A DNA stretch of 64,000 nt, from contig JBAZOO010000002.1 in assembly GCA_041648735.1 (NCBI GenBank), positions 108,374 to 172,373 on the forward strand, in the 5' to 3' direction. A program made the translations under genes and the position numbers. The stretch is from JBAZOO01 sp041648735. Lineage in GTDB: Bacteria > Verrucomicrobiota > Lentisphaeria > Oligosphaerales > CAITYL01. Position 1 is the stretch's first letter; every line of letters starts with the position of its first letter. Shown piece after piece: positions 44,181 through 53,600 of this stretch. Below the pieces are notes generated by a model, which saw nothing but the letters and a program-made list of their open reading frames with translations, searched no databases and was not told where the DNA came from.

Positions 44181-45833
44181 TCAGAGCATCTTCAGGGCGT
44201 TGAGCAGCACGCCCGCGGCCACGGCGGAGCCGATCACGCCGGCGACGTTGGGGCCCATGGCATGCATGAGCAGGAAGTTGTGCGGATCCGCCTCCTGCCC
44301 GACCTTGTTGACCACGCGCGCCGCCATTGGCACGGCGGAGACGCCGGCCGCGCCGATCAGCGGATTGATCTTGCCGCCGGAGAGCTTGCACATGATCTTG
44401 CCCAGGAGCACGCCGCCGGCGGTGGACACCGAGAAGGCGACCAGCCCCAGCAGCAGGATGCCCAGGGTCTGGGCGTTGAGGAACTGGTCCGCCGCCAGCT
44501 TGGCGCCGACCGAGAGGCCGAGGAAGATGGTGACGATGTTGATCAGCGCATGCTGGGCGGTGGAGCTGAGGCGCTCGACCACGCCGCATTCCCGGAAGAA
44601 GTTGCCGATCATCAACATGCCGACCAGCGGCGCCGCGTCGGGCAGGATCAGGGTGCAGAGCATGATGATGGCCAGCGGGAAGACCAGCTTCTCGGTCTTG
44701 GAGACCTGCCGCATCTGGGTCATGCGCACCTTGCGTTCCTTCTGGGTGGTCAGGAGCTTCATGATCGGCGGCTGGATGATCGGCACCAGGGCCATGTAGG
44801 AGTAGGCCGCCACCGCAATGGCGCCGAGCAGGTTGGGGGAGAGCTTGGAGGTCAGGTAGATCGCCGTCGGGCCGTCGGCGCCGCCAATGATGCCGATGGA
44901 GGCGGCGTCCTTCAGGGAGAAACTGATGGCGGGGAAGGCCCAGGAGAGCAGCAGGGCGCCGAGCAGCGCGCCGAAGATGCCGAGCTGGGCGGCCGCGGCG
45001 AGCAGGGCGGTGATCGGGTTGGCGATCATCGGCCCGAAGTCGGTCATGGCGCCGATGCCGAGGAAGATCAGCAGCGGGAAGACGCCGGACTCGATGCCGA
45101 CGGAGTAGACCAGGCCGAGCAGGCCGTCGGGGCCGGAAATGCCGGCCAGCGGGATGTTGGCCATGATCCCGCCAAAGCCAATCGGGATCAGCAGCAGCGG
45201 CTCGAAGCCCTTGGAGACCGCCAGCCAGAGCAGCGCCATGCCGACCGCGATCATGATGAGGCGGCCAGCCCCCAGCTCCCAGTTGTTCTGGGTCTGCGCG
45301 ACCAGTTCGTAGAGGCCGGTGCTCTTCCAGAGGTTGCCGAAGAGGCCCTCGGTCTTCAGCCGCTTCTTGGTGCCGGCGACCACCGAGTCGTGGCTGAAGG
45401 CGACCTTGCGCAGGATCAGGATCGGCGTCTCCGCCGACGCCACCAGGGTCTGCCCCAGGCTGAGGTTGACTTGTTCGGGCAGGTAGCTCTCACCCGCCTT
45501 GAACTTGGCCTTGCTCCGCCCCGCGATCTTGAGGATGCAGAGCTGGCGGCCCGGCTTGACCACCTTGTCCGGCTCGACCGACACCTCGTAGACCGTCGCC
45601 GGCTGGTTCCAGATGTAGTAGACATGGATCAGGGGCGCGACCAGCTTCTTGTCCTGCCCCTGGGTCTGCATCTCCGCCAGGCGCCCAGGCTCGATCTCCT
45701 CCTGCTCGACCATCCTGAAGACGTTGTCCTCGTAAATGATCTTGCCGGTGCCGGCGGCGGCGGCGCCGCCGAGCCCGCCGAGGCCGGCGGCCAACAGCAG
45801 CGCCGCGACAAACATCAGGGAACGCAATTTCAT
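44181..45833 (-). CDS. oadB: Sodium-pumping decarboxylase beta subunit with N-terminal extension
   Basis: Membrane subunit that decarboxylates carboxybiotin and exports Na+. The 550 residues comprise a signal peptide (1-27), a predicted periplasmic region of about 165 residues, then the multi-span OadB domain with MANIPLAGISGPDGLLGL, the IGGADGPTAIYL motif and the C-terminal GVSAVPMAARVVN and LMHAMGPNVAGVIGSA motifs. Usual OadB/GcdB proteins have 380-430 residues and no signal-peptide domain, so the N-terminus is unusual. ATG at 45833 is chosen because the signal peptide begins there. Third gene of an oadG-oadA-oadB operon. Confidence 0.92.
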   Translation of the reverse strand: MKLRSLMFVAALLLAAGLGGLGGAAAAGTGKIIYEDNVFRMVEQEEIEPGRLAEMQTQGQDKKLVAPLIHVYYIWNQPATVYEVSVEPDKVVKPGRQLCILKIAGRSKAKFKAGESYLPEQVNLSLGQTLVASAETPILILRKVAFSHDSVVAGTKKRLKTEGLFGNLWKSTGLYELVAQTQNNWELGAGRLIMIAVGMALLWLAVSKGFEPLLLIPIGFGGIMANIPLAGISGPDGLLGLVYSVGIESGVFPLLIFLGIGAMTDFGPMIANPITALLAAAAQLGIFGALLGALLLSWAFPAISFSLKDAASIGIIGGADGPTAIYLTSKLSPNLLGAIAVAAYSYMALVPIIQPPIMKLLTTQKERKVRMTQMRQVSKTEKLVFPLAIIMLCTLILPDAAPLVGMLMIGNFFRECGVVERLSSTAQHALINIVTIFLGLSVGAKLAADQFLNAQTLGILLLGLVAFSVSTAGGVLLGKIMCKLSGGKINPLIGAAGVSAVPMAARVVNKVGQEADPHNFLLMHAMGPNVAGVIGSAVAAGVLLNALKML

Positions 45834-45923
45834 CGTCGTTGACTCCAGATTCGGTTCCGGTGCGGGGAAAGGGGGCATCCGCCGGCGCCGTCTCCCGGAC
45901 GCCGGTGGGCGGCAAAGGCTAGT

Positions 45924-47843
45924 TCAGCCGAGGACGGCCATCACCTGGTCGGGCTGGACGGTGGCGCCTTGGGCGACATGGACGGCGCTGACCGTGCCGC
46001 CGACGGCGGCCTTGACCTCGATCTCCATCTTCATGGCTTCGAGGACGACGATGGTGTCGCCGCCCTTGACGCTGTCGCCGGCCTTGACCATGACTTTGAG
46101 GATGGTGCCCGGCATCGGTGCCTTGATGCTTTCGCCGGCGCCCGCGGCGGGGGCCGGCGCCGCGGCGGCCGCCGGGGCGGCAACCGGTGCGGCCGGGGCG
46201 GCAACCGGTGCGGCCGGGGCGGCGGCACCGGCCTGGACATTCACCCGGTAGCTGCGGCCATCAACCACCAGGGTCTCGCCCTGCGCCGTGACGTGATAGC
46301 TCTTGCCGTCCACCGCGACCGTGTATTCGCCGGCCTCGGCGGCGGCCGTGGGGGCGGCGGCGCCGGCGGGGGCGCCGTACTTCTTGGAAAGCGCCGCGAG
46401 CTGCCTCTTCTCGTCGTCTTCCTTGTAGTAGATCCCGTTGGGGCGGATGCCCTTGAGGAAGTCGAGCCCCTTGTCGGTCTTGCCTTCGCTGCAGCAGGCG
46501 ACGATGAAGATGTTCTCGTCGGTCAGCGGCAGGCCGGCGGCCTCCAGCTTCCGGGTGGCGGCCTTGATCCCCAGGCTTTCGTTGCGGTCGTTGAGCAGCC
46601 GCGGCTCCTCGGTGGTCGGCGCCAGCTTGAGCTGGTCGGCGGCGATCTTGACGATCTCCGGATCCGGCTGGGCCGGGGTCTTGCCAAAGTGGCCGAGCAC
46701 CATCTTGCCGTAGCCGTCGGCGATCTTCTTCCAGGGGCCGAGCATGACGTTGTTGAAGGCCTGCTGGAAGTAGAACTGGGAAACCGGGGTGACGGAGGTG
46801 CCGAAGCCGCCGCGCTCGACCACTTCGCGCATCGCCTTGATGACCTCGGGGAACTTGTGGAGGCAGTTGTTGTCGCGCATCATCTGGGTGTTGGCCGTGA
46901 GCGCGCCGCCGGGCATCGGCGAGAGGGTGATGGTCGGGTTGGTCTCCTTCGCCTCGGGCGGCAGGAGATACTTGGACATGCACTCCTCGAACACTTCCTC
47001 GGCAACCAGGTACTTCTCATAGTCGATGTCGAGGGTGTAGGCGGTGCCCTTGAGCGCGTGCCAGACGGTGAGGATGTCCGGCGCGCCGGTGCCGCCGCTC
47101 ATCGGCGACATTCCCACGTCGATGATGTCGGCGCCACCCTCGATGGCCGCCATCAGGCAGCTCATGCCAAGGTCGGCGGTGCAGTGGGTGTGGAACTCGA
47201 TTTCCTTGTCCTTGTGCCCTTCCGCGTCGAGGATTTGCCGGGCGCGCTTGACGGTTTCATGGATGATCGCCGGCGGGCAGGTGCCGGAGGCGTCCTTGAA
47301 GCAGACGCTGTGGAAGGGGAGGCCGGCGGCGAGGATGCCCTTCAGCGTCGCCATGTAGAATTCGGCGGTGTGCGCCGTGGTGTCCATGTTGGGCGGCAGC
47401 CCCATCAGGGTGATCGCCACCTGGTGGTGCAGCCCGGCATTGGCGATGCAGCGGCCGGAGAAGTCGAGGTTGCGCACGTCGTTGAGCGCGTCAAAGTTGC
47501 GGATCGTGCTGACCCCGTGCTTCTTGAACAGCTTGGCGTGGAGATCAATGATCTCGCTGGGCTGGGACATCAGGCCGACGACGTTGATGCCGCGGGCCAG
47601 GGTCTGGAGGTTGATCTCCGGGCCGACCACCGCGCGGCAGCGGTCCATCATCTCGAAGGCGTCTTCCTGGCAATAGAAATAGGGGCTCTGGAAGCGGGCG
47701 CCGCCGCCGATCTCGAAGCTGGTGGTGCCGGCGGCGACCGCGGCCTGGAGGGCGGGGAGGAAGTCGGCGGTCTTCACCCGTGCGCCGAGCACGGACTGGA
47801 AGCCGTCCCGGAAAGAAACATCCATGAACTTGATTTTTTTCAT
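45924..47843 (-). CDS. oadA: Oxaloacetate/pyruvate decarboxylase alpha subunit, biotin-containing
   Basis: Carboxyltransferase that moves CO2 from oxaloacetate to biotin (or the reverse in pyruvate carboxylase subunit B). The 639 residues contain the metal-binding SFRDGFQS (Asp 12), the CFKDASGTC motif, EFHTHCTADLG, a conserved PYC-OADA domain, an Ala/Pro-rich linker (about 500-570) and a C-terminal biotinyl domain with EAMKMEIE (biotin Lys about 604). A second short DGKSYHV/DGRSYRV repeat precedes the linker. With oadG and oadB it forms the Na+ pump; no biotin carboxylase is present, favouring decarboxylase over pyruvate carboxylase. Confidence 0.94.
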   Translation of the reverse strand: MKKIKFMDVSFRDGFQSVLGARVKTADFLPALQAAVAAGTTSFEIGGGARFQSPYFYCQEDAFEMMDRCRAVVGPEINLQTLARGINVVGLMSQPSEIIDLHAKLFKKHGVSTIRNFDALNDVRNLDFSGRCIANAGLHHQVAITLMGLPPNMDTTAHTAEFYMATLKGILAAGLPFHSVCFKDASGTCPPAIIHETVKRARQILDAEGHKDKEIEFHTHCTADLGMSCLMAAIEGGADIIDVGMSPMSGGTGAPDILTVWHALKGTAYTLDIDYEKYLVAEEVFEECMSKYLLPPEAKETNPTITLSPMPGGALTANTQMMRDNNCLHKFPEVIKAMREVVERGGFGTSVTPVSQFYFQQAFNNVMLGPWKKIADGYGKMVLGHFGKTPAQPDPEIVKIAADQLKLAPTTEEPRLLNDRNESLGIKAATRKLEAAGLPLTDENIFIVACCSEGKTDKGLDFLKGIRPNGIYYKEDDEKRQLAALSKKYGAPAGAAAPTAAAEAGEYTVAVDGKSYHVTAQGETLVVDGRSYRVNVQAGAAAPAAPVAAPAAPVAAPAAAAAPAPAAGAGESIKAPMPGTILKVMVKAGDSVKGGDTIVVLEAMKMEIEVKAAVGGTVSAVHVAQGATVQPDQVMAVLG

Positions 47844-47895
47844 CGTGCGGTTCTCCGAGGGGTGGGGTAGGGGAAGGCCACGGGGGCGGCGCGGG

Positions 47896-48129
47896 TCACT
47901 TGCCGGCCTGGAACCGCTTGATGGCGGCGGCGATGGCGGCCACGGGGGTGGTGTCCGCCGGCTGGGCGGCGGGGGCGGCCGGAGCCTTGGCGGCCGGCTC
48001 TCCCGGCTTCAGGAAGGCATTGATCCACTTGGCGTTGAAGAGGACAAGCAAGACCATCGAGCCGAGGAAGGCGAACACGGCGAGTTGTCCGAGCACGAGC
48101 AGGACGAGGCCGTCTTGAACCAGATCCAT
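47896..48129 (-). CDS. oadG: Oxaloacetate decarboxylase gamma subunit
   Basis: Small membrane protein that anchors the alpha subunit to the beta subunit. The 77 residues have one transmembrane helix (about 8-31, VLLVLGQLAVFAFLGSMVLL) followed by an Ala/Pro-rich cytoplasmic linker and a charged end, the standard OadG plan. GGAGG precedes the ATG. First gene of the operon. Confidence 0.9.
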   Translation of the reverse strand: MDLVQDGLVLLVLGQLAVFAFLGSMVLLVLFNAKWINAFLKPGEPAAKAPAAPAAQPADTTPVAAIAAAIKRFQAGK

Positions 48130-48156
48130 GGGTGGAACCTCCGGTGGCGGGGCTTG

Positions 48157-48178
48157 GTGAAAAATTTCACTTACTATA
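48157..48178 (-). promoter_or_regulatory. Possible -10 and operator palindrome of the oad operon
   Basis: On the minus strand, TATAGT (48178-48173) is followed within a few bases by the perfect palindrome GTGAAA-AA-TTTCAC (48170-48157 region). A palindrome covering the transcription start would suit repressor control. No good -35 is visible, so the promoter is tentative. Confidence 0.35.
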
Positions 48179-48224
48179 GCCGCGCTTCGCCCCGGCGCTA
48201 CCCTGGGCGCCTTGCCCTAGTACA

Positions 48225-48275
48225 CTGTAAAACTAAAACTTTCACGAAGCCACGAAGGACGCGAAGTCAAAGCGA
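48225..48275. repeat. Dispersed repeat, CACGAAGGACGCGAAG type, copy 1
   Basis: Begins CTGTAAAACTAAAACTTTCA and includes CACGAAGGACGCGAAG. A near-identical copy is at 49358-49411, so the two bracket the LOG gene in direct orientation. The remainder of 48276-48378 is non-coding as far as I can see. Confidence 0.75.
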
Positions 48276-48378
48276 AAATGACCATCGGACAACAACCGGG
48301 CGTTGCCCCAGGCCATGATGACTCCGCGCCTTCAGCGCTCCGATCCACCGACCTGGAATTATTCCGGCTCGGGTTCTC

Positions 48379-49242
48379 TCAGGGGTTCGGCACCGGGCCA
48401 GTCCCTTCGTGGGTGTCCCAGAAGTCGCGGATGTAGCCCCACGCCTCCGCCGCCGTCTCGCAAAAGCGGATGATCTCCAGGTCGTGGGGGCTGATGAGGC
48501 CGTCGTCGACAAATTTCTGCCAGTTGATCAGCCCCTCCCAGAAGTGGCGGCCGAAGAGCACCACCGGCATGGCCGGCATCTTCCGGGTCTGGATCAGGGT
48601 CAGGCATTCGAACAGTTCGTCCATGGTGCCGTAGCCGCCGGGGAAGCAGCACAACGCCTTGGCGCGCAAGAGGAAATGCATCTTGCGGATGCTGAAGTAG
48701 TGGAAGTGGAAGAGCAGCTCGGGGGGGATGTAGGGGTTCGGCTTCTGCTCGAACGGCAGGCTGATGTTGAGCCCCACCGACTTGGCGCCGACGTCGAAGG
48801 CGCCGCGGTTGGCTGCCGCCATGATGCCGCCGCCGCCGCCGGTCATGATCACGTAGTCGCAACCGCGGTCGTCCTGGCTGCATTCGCTGACCAGGGCGCC
48901 GAAGGCGCGGGCGACGTCATAGTATCTGCTGATTTCCAAATGGTTGCGGGCCCGGCATAGGGCCGTCTGGTGCGCCGCGGAGCCGGGGTTCGCCGCGGCG
49001 TCGGCCTCCGCCGCCTGAAGCTGGCTGCAGGCGGTCTCGGGGTCGGGGATCCGGGCGCTGCCGAAGACGACGATGGTCGACTTGATCTTGTGCGCCTGCA
49101 TGTAGGAATCCGGCCGGAGGAATTCCAGTTGCAACCGCACCGCCCGGCAGGCGTCAGTCTTGAGGAACGGCACATCCTCGTAGGCCTTCAATTGGTTGTA
49201 GACGCGGTAGGGGGGCGCACCGGCCTTGTCTCTGGATGTCAT
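48379..49242 (-). CDS. LOG-family nucleoside 5'-monophosphate phosphoribohydrolase
   Basis: Predicted to cleave the N-glycosidic bond of (cytokinin-type or other) nucleotides. The 287 residues have the LOG signature PGGYGTMDELFE (about 205) and the upstream GGGGGIMAAANRGAF nucleotide-binding motif. An N-terminal extension of about 70 residues carries no motif that I recognise; an insert between the first strand (IVVFGSARIPDPE) and the GG motif makes it longer than typical 180-190 residue LOG proteins. ATG at 49242 with AAGGAG upstream decides the start. It is flanked by the CACGAAGG-type repeats. Confidence 0.88.
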   Translation of the reverse strand: MTSRDKAGAPPYRVYNQLKAYEDVPFLKTDACRAVRLQLEFLRPDSYMQAHKIKSTIVVFGSARIPDPETACSQLQAAEADAAANPGSAAHQTALCRARNHLEISRYYDVARAFGALVSECSQDDRGCDYVIMTGGGGGIMAAANRGAFDVGAKSVGLNISLPFEQKPNPYIPPELLFHFHYFSIRKMHFLLRAKALCCFPGGYGTMDELFECLTLIQTRKMPAMPVVLFGRHFWEGLINWQKFVDDGLISPHDLEIIRFCETAAEAWGYIRDFWDTHEGTGPVPNP

Positions 49243-49357
49243 GGGAAACCGCTCCTTGCCGCGGCCGCAGGTGAACTGGGGAAACGCATACCATACCGAC
49301 ATTTGGCCGGCCGGCAATCGTCGGCGCCTGCCCATCCGTCCGTGCCGGCCGCTAACC

Positions 49358-49411
49358 CTGTAAAACTAAAACCTTCACCACGAAGTCACGAAGGACGCGA
49401 AGTTAAAGCGA
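49358..49411. repeat. Dispersed repeat, CACGAAGGACGCGAAG type, copy 2
   Basis: Same orientation as 48225-48275, differing by a CAC insertion and a few bases. 49243-49450 holds no gene that I can see. Confidence 0.75.
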
Positions 49412-49450
49412 AGTTTTTTCCGCAACCATCCCACAGGGGATGGAAACACG

Positions 49451-49615
49451 GGTTGGAGTTCACGCTTCAGCGTGGGCTGTTTGGCTCGGGTTGGAGTTCA
49501 CGCTTCAGCGTGGGCTGTTTTGGGGGCAGGCGGCGTTTCCTCTGGACGGCCCACTTTCCGCCCTGCGAGGGATCGCCTGGACGGCAGGTCCCACACTGAA
49601 GTGTGAACTCCAGCG
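49451..49615. repeat. Repeat cluster (TTGGAGTTCACGCTTCAGCG) inside the apbE 3' end
   Basis: Two direct copies of GTTGGAGTTCACGCTTCAGC...GTGGGCTGTT (49452-49481 and 49490-49519) and one inverted relative (CCCACACTGAAGTGTGAACT, 49591-49611). Part of this cluster is translated as the C-terminus of ApbE. Confidence 0.8.
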
Positions 49616-50648
49616 GGGGCGGCTCGGGCAGCCAGTCGGCGCGGAACCCCGCGGGGCTGGCGTCCGGGCGGCAGAGGAGGAGGCGGCACTCCGGATCCCG
49701 GGCCCGCAGCCGCGCCGCCACCGCCGGGCCGGCGACGAAGATGGCGGTGGAGTAGACGTCGGAGTCGAGGCCGCGGCGGGTGATGACGGTGACGGCGAGG
49801 CGGTCGGCGGCCGGCCGGCCGGTCCGGGGATCCATGATGTGGCCGATGCTTTTGCCTTCCAGGATGATGCGCCGTTCGTAGTCGCCGCTGGTGGCGATGC
49901 AGGCGTCGCGCAGTTCCACCTGGGCCAGCACTTCGCTGGGGCGGAGCGGGTGGCGGATGCCGATGCGGTAGGCGTTGCGGCCGGCGGGGGCGTCGGGCAG
50001 GCAGGCGATGTTGCCGCCGAGGTCGATTAGCCCTTGGCGGAGGCCGCCGGCGAGGGCCGTGGCCCGGGCCAGGTCCAGGGCATAGCCCTTGGCGAGGCCG
50101 CCGAAGTCCAGTTCCATGCCGGGGCGGGGGAAGCGCACGGTGCGGGCGGCGTCGTCGAACTGGAGCTTGTCCAGTCCGACCAGTGCCTGGGCTTCGGCGA
50201 TCTCGGCGTCCGTGGGGAGGGTTCGGCGCTGGCGGTGGAGCCCCCAGAGCTGCATCAGGGGGCCGACGCTGACGTCGAAGGCGCCGTTGGTTTCGCGGTG
50301 GGCCTCGCGGGCGGCCTGGAGGACGGCCCACAGTTCGGGGCTGCAGGCGAAGGGGGCGGTGGCGGCGGTGCGGTTGAGGCGGGCGAGTTCGCTGGCCGGG
50401 TCGAACTTGTTGAGGCGGTTGTGCAGGGCCTGGAGCTGTTCGAGGATCTGGTCGGCGACCGGCGCCGCCTGGGCCGCTGGCGCGTGGAACTGGAGCCGGC
50501 CGAAGGTGCCGAAGACGGTGAACTCGCGGAGATAGGGTGGCGGGGGTGGCGGCGGCGGGGTGGGGCGCTGCCGGCGCCAGAGGTGGGCGGCCAAGGCCCC
50601 CAGCAGCAGGAGGGCGGCGAGGAGCAGGGTGGGCAGGCGGCGCTTCAT
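49467..50648 (-). CDS. apbE: FAD:protein FMN transferase
   Basis: Attaches FMN covalently to Ser/Thr of target proteins such as RnfG/NqrC-type subunits in the periplasm. The 393 residues have an N-terminal anchor (3-22), a Pro-rich linker, and the ApbE motifs DFGGLAKGYALD (about 190) and LIDLGGNIA, with the C-terminal GHIMDPRTGRP and SDVYSTAIFV. The last 45-50 residues (from LEFTLQCG) are encoded by the dispersed repeat cluster and are probably not part of the fold. The ATG overlaps the rarA-fusion stop (ATGA). Confidence 0.92.
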   Translation of the reverse strand: MKRRLPTLLLAALLLLGALAAHLWRRQRPTPPPPPPPPYLREFTVFGTFGRLQFHAPAAQAAPVADQILEQLQALHNRLNKFDPASELARLNRTAATAPFACSPELWAVLQAAREAHRETNGAFDVSVGPLMQLWGLHRQRRTLPTDAEIAEAQALVGLDKLQFDDAARTVRFPRPGMELDFGGLAKGYALDLARATALAGGLRQGLIDLGGNIACLPDAPAGRNAYRIGIRHPLRPSEVLAQVELRDACIATSGDYERRIILEGKSIGHIMDPRTGRPAADRLAVTVITRRGLDSDVYSTAIFVAGPAVAARLRARDPECRLLLCRPDASPAGFRADWLPEPPPLEFTLQCGTCRPGDPSQGGKWAVQRKRRLPPKQPTLKRELQPEPNSPR

Positions 50649-53600
50649 GGTGCGGTGGCGTGGAGGAAGAGGGTGGTGGTGGTCCAGGGCACTTCCCGGC
50701 CGGCGACGGCGGCCGTGAGGGCGGCTCGGAATTGGCGGAGGTCGTCGGCGTCGAGGCCGGCGGCCAGGAGGCGGCGGGCGTAGCTGCCGGGGGTGTCGGC
50801 GAACCAGCGGTCGAGCTGGGCGGGGGGGATGCGCCGGGGGTGGGTGGCGAGGGCGCGGTCGCTGCGGACTTCGCAAAAGCCGGCGGCCGCCAGTTCGGTG
50901 GCGAGCGTGGCCTCGTCCCAGTTCACCAGCGGATCGGCGGGGTCGGTGTAAATGAACTCTTCCGCGGCCGCCCAGCGGGAAACTGGCATCCCTGAAGGTA
51001 GCACAGACATTCCTGTCTGTGAAAAACGTGGCGCAGACATTTTTGTCTGCGCGAAAGCGTCATAAAGCGCATACCTGCCAGCCGCCAGCTTTGCCTTGCC
51101 GGGATTCCCGCGAATGTACGCCCGATAGTGCTCGTACTGCGCCTCGCTGCGCACAATATGGTCATGCGACTCGTCTTGCCAGAAGGCCCCTGTTCTGCCG
51201 AGGCGGGCATTGATGAGTTTGGCGCTGGCCCCCTTGATGCCTTTCAGGAGCGTCGCCAGGGTGTCGCCGGCGGTCGGTTCGATCAGGAGATGGACGTGGT
51301 TGGGCATGACCACATAGGCATGGAGGTGGTGGCGTTCGCCATCGAACCGGTGCAGGCACGTCATCAATTCGGCACGGATCTCCTCGGCAGCCAGTTGGCA
51401 GCCGCCGATTCCTTGGTCGAGCCACCTTTCCATGGGTTCGGTGAACTGGCGGTGATACTCTTCCCAGGCGGCATCGTCCCAGGGCTCGGGATGGAGGGCG
51501 AGCCAGGCATCGCGCCGCCGGCGCCAGCCGTCAAGTTTTTCTTGGGGCAGCGAATCCGCCAGGCGGAAGGTGACAAAATAGACGCTGTTCGCCCGCTGCC
51601 AATGGGGCAGCTTGCGCCGGGTCTTGAGGATTGTGTCTTGCGGGGAGATGGGGTTGCAGGCAGGAATGCCGGCTTCAGGTTTCGCACAGGCAGGAATGTC
51701 TGTGCCACGTTCCTCACAGGCAGGAATGCCTGTGCTACGCTCTTTACAGGCAGGAATGCCTGTGCCACGCTCTTCACAGGCAGGAATGCCTGTGCCACGT
51801 TCCTCACAGGCAGGAATGCCTGTGCCACGCTCTTCACAGGCAGGAATGCCTGTGCCACGCTCTTCACAGGCAGGAATGCCTGTGCCACGCTCTTCACAGG
51901 CAGGAATGCCTGTGCCACGCTCTTCACAGGCATGAATGCCTGTGCTACGCTCTTTACAGGCAGGAATGCCTGTGCCACGTTCCTCACAGGCAGGAATGCC
52001 TGTGCCACGCTCTTCACAGGCAGGAATGCCTGTGCCACGTTCCAAGAGGGCGGTGAGGCGCTGGCCGTGGCGGGGGAGGTTTTCCGCGAGGCTGAGGGTG
52101 CCGCCGGGGGCGAGGAGGGCGCGGAGTTCGCGCAGCAGCGCCGGGCGGTCGGCGGCGCGCGCCAGCAGGTTGCGGCCGACGGCGAGGTCGAAGCGGACGT
52201 CGCCGTCGCCCCGCGCCGCCAGGAGGTTGCGGAGTCCGCAGGGGGTGCCCACCAGGATTTGCGGCTGCCGCGGTTCGGGCAGGGTCTGGGCCTGGTCGGC
52301 CAGGGCGCGGGCGGCTTCCGGAGTGCTGGCCAGTGCCCAGACGCCGCCTTCGGGCGCGCGGCGGAGCGCCTCCCAGGTGAAGAGGGCGGTGTCGCCGCTG
52401 AGGTCGAGGATGAGTTCGTGCCGTTGCGGAGTCCGCACGGCGAAGACGCGTTCGCGGAGGGTTGCGAACTCCGCACCCAGGCCGTTGAGGGTGCGGGCGA
52501 GCCAGCGGTCGGTGGCCTTGTCGGTGGGGGAGAAGGTGAGGATTTCCGGCGGTGCCAGGCGTCCCTCGCTTTCGCGGAGGGCGGCGAGCTGGAGTTCCCG
52601 GCGCTGGCGCACGGTTTCCGCCAGAGCCTGTTCGTGGCCGAGGCGGCCGGGGGTGTAGAAGAGCTTGCCTTGCAAGGAGTCGGGCAGGTATTGCTGGGCG
52701 ACCCAGTGGTCGCGGTAGGCGTGGGGGTACTGGTAGCCGGCGCCGTGGCCGAACCCCTCCTTGTCGCGGCTGGCGTCGCGCAGGTGGCAGGGCACTTCCC
52801 CCTCCTTTTCCTTCTCGACGATGGCGAGGGCGTCGAAGAAGCCCATGACGGAGTTGGACTTGGGGGCGGTGGCGAGGTAGAGGCAGCAGAGGGCGAGGGG
52901 GTAGTTGCCTTCGGGCAGGCCGACGCGGTCGAAGGCTTCGGCGGCGGCGTTGGCGATGACCAGGGCGTTGGGGTCGGCCAGGCCGATGTCCTCCCCGGCG
53001 AAGATGAGCATCCGGCGGAAGATGAAGCGCGGATCCTCGCCGGCATAGACCATTTTGGCGAGCCAGTAGAGGGCGGCGTCGGGGTCGGAGCCGCGCAGCG
53101 ACTTGATGAAGGCGCTGATGGTGTCGAAGTGGTAGTCGCCTTCCTTGTCGTAGAGCACGGCCCGGCGCTGGATCGACTCTTCGGCGACGGCCATGTCGAT
53201 GGCGATGGTGCCGGCGGCGTCGGGCGGGGTGGTTTCGACGGCGAGTTCGAGGGCGTTGAGGGCGGCGCGGGCATCGCCGTTGGCGACGTCGGCCAGGTGC
53301 GCCAGGGCGTCGGGGTGGAGTTCGACCCGGAGCTTGCCGTAGCCGCGCTCCGGGTCGCGCAGCGCCTGGCGCAGCACGGCCTGGAGATGCGCCGTGGTCA
53401 GCGGCTTGAGCTGGAAGATGCGGCTGCGGCTGACCAGGGCGCGGTTGACGGTGAAGTAGGGGTTCTCGGTGGTGGCGCCGATGAGGATGACGGTGCCGTT
53501 TTCGACCCAGGGCAGGAGGGCGTCCTGCTGCGCCTTGTTCCAGCGGTGGACCTCGTCAATGAAGAGGATGGTGCGCCGCCCCTGCTGGCCGCGCCGGTCC

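Noticed and set aside
43605..47870. Long plus-strand frames opposite oadA and oadB
   Set aside because: Gly/Arg/Gln-rich products with no motifs, antisense to clear genes; artefacts of high GC.
51655..52047. CRISPR array
   Set aside because: Repeats are directly adjacent 30-base units with no unique spacers and no cas genes; they are REP palindromes tied to a RAYT.
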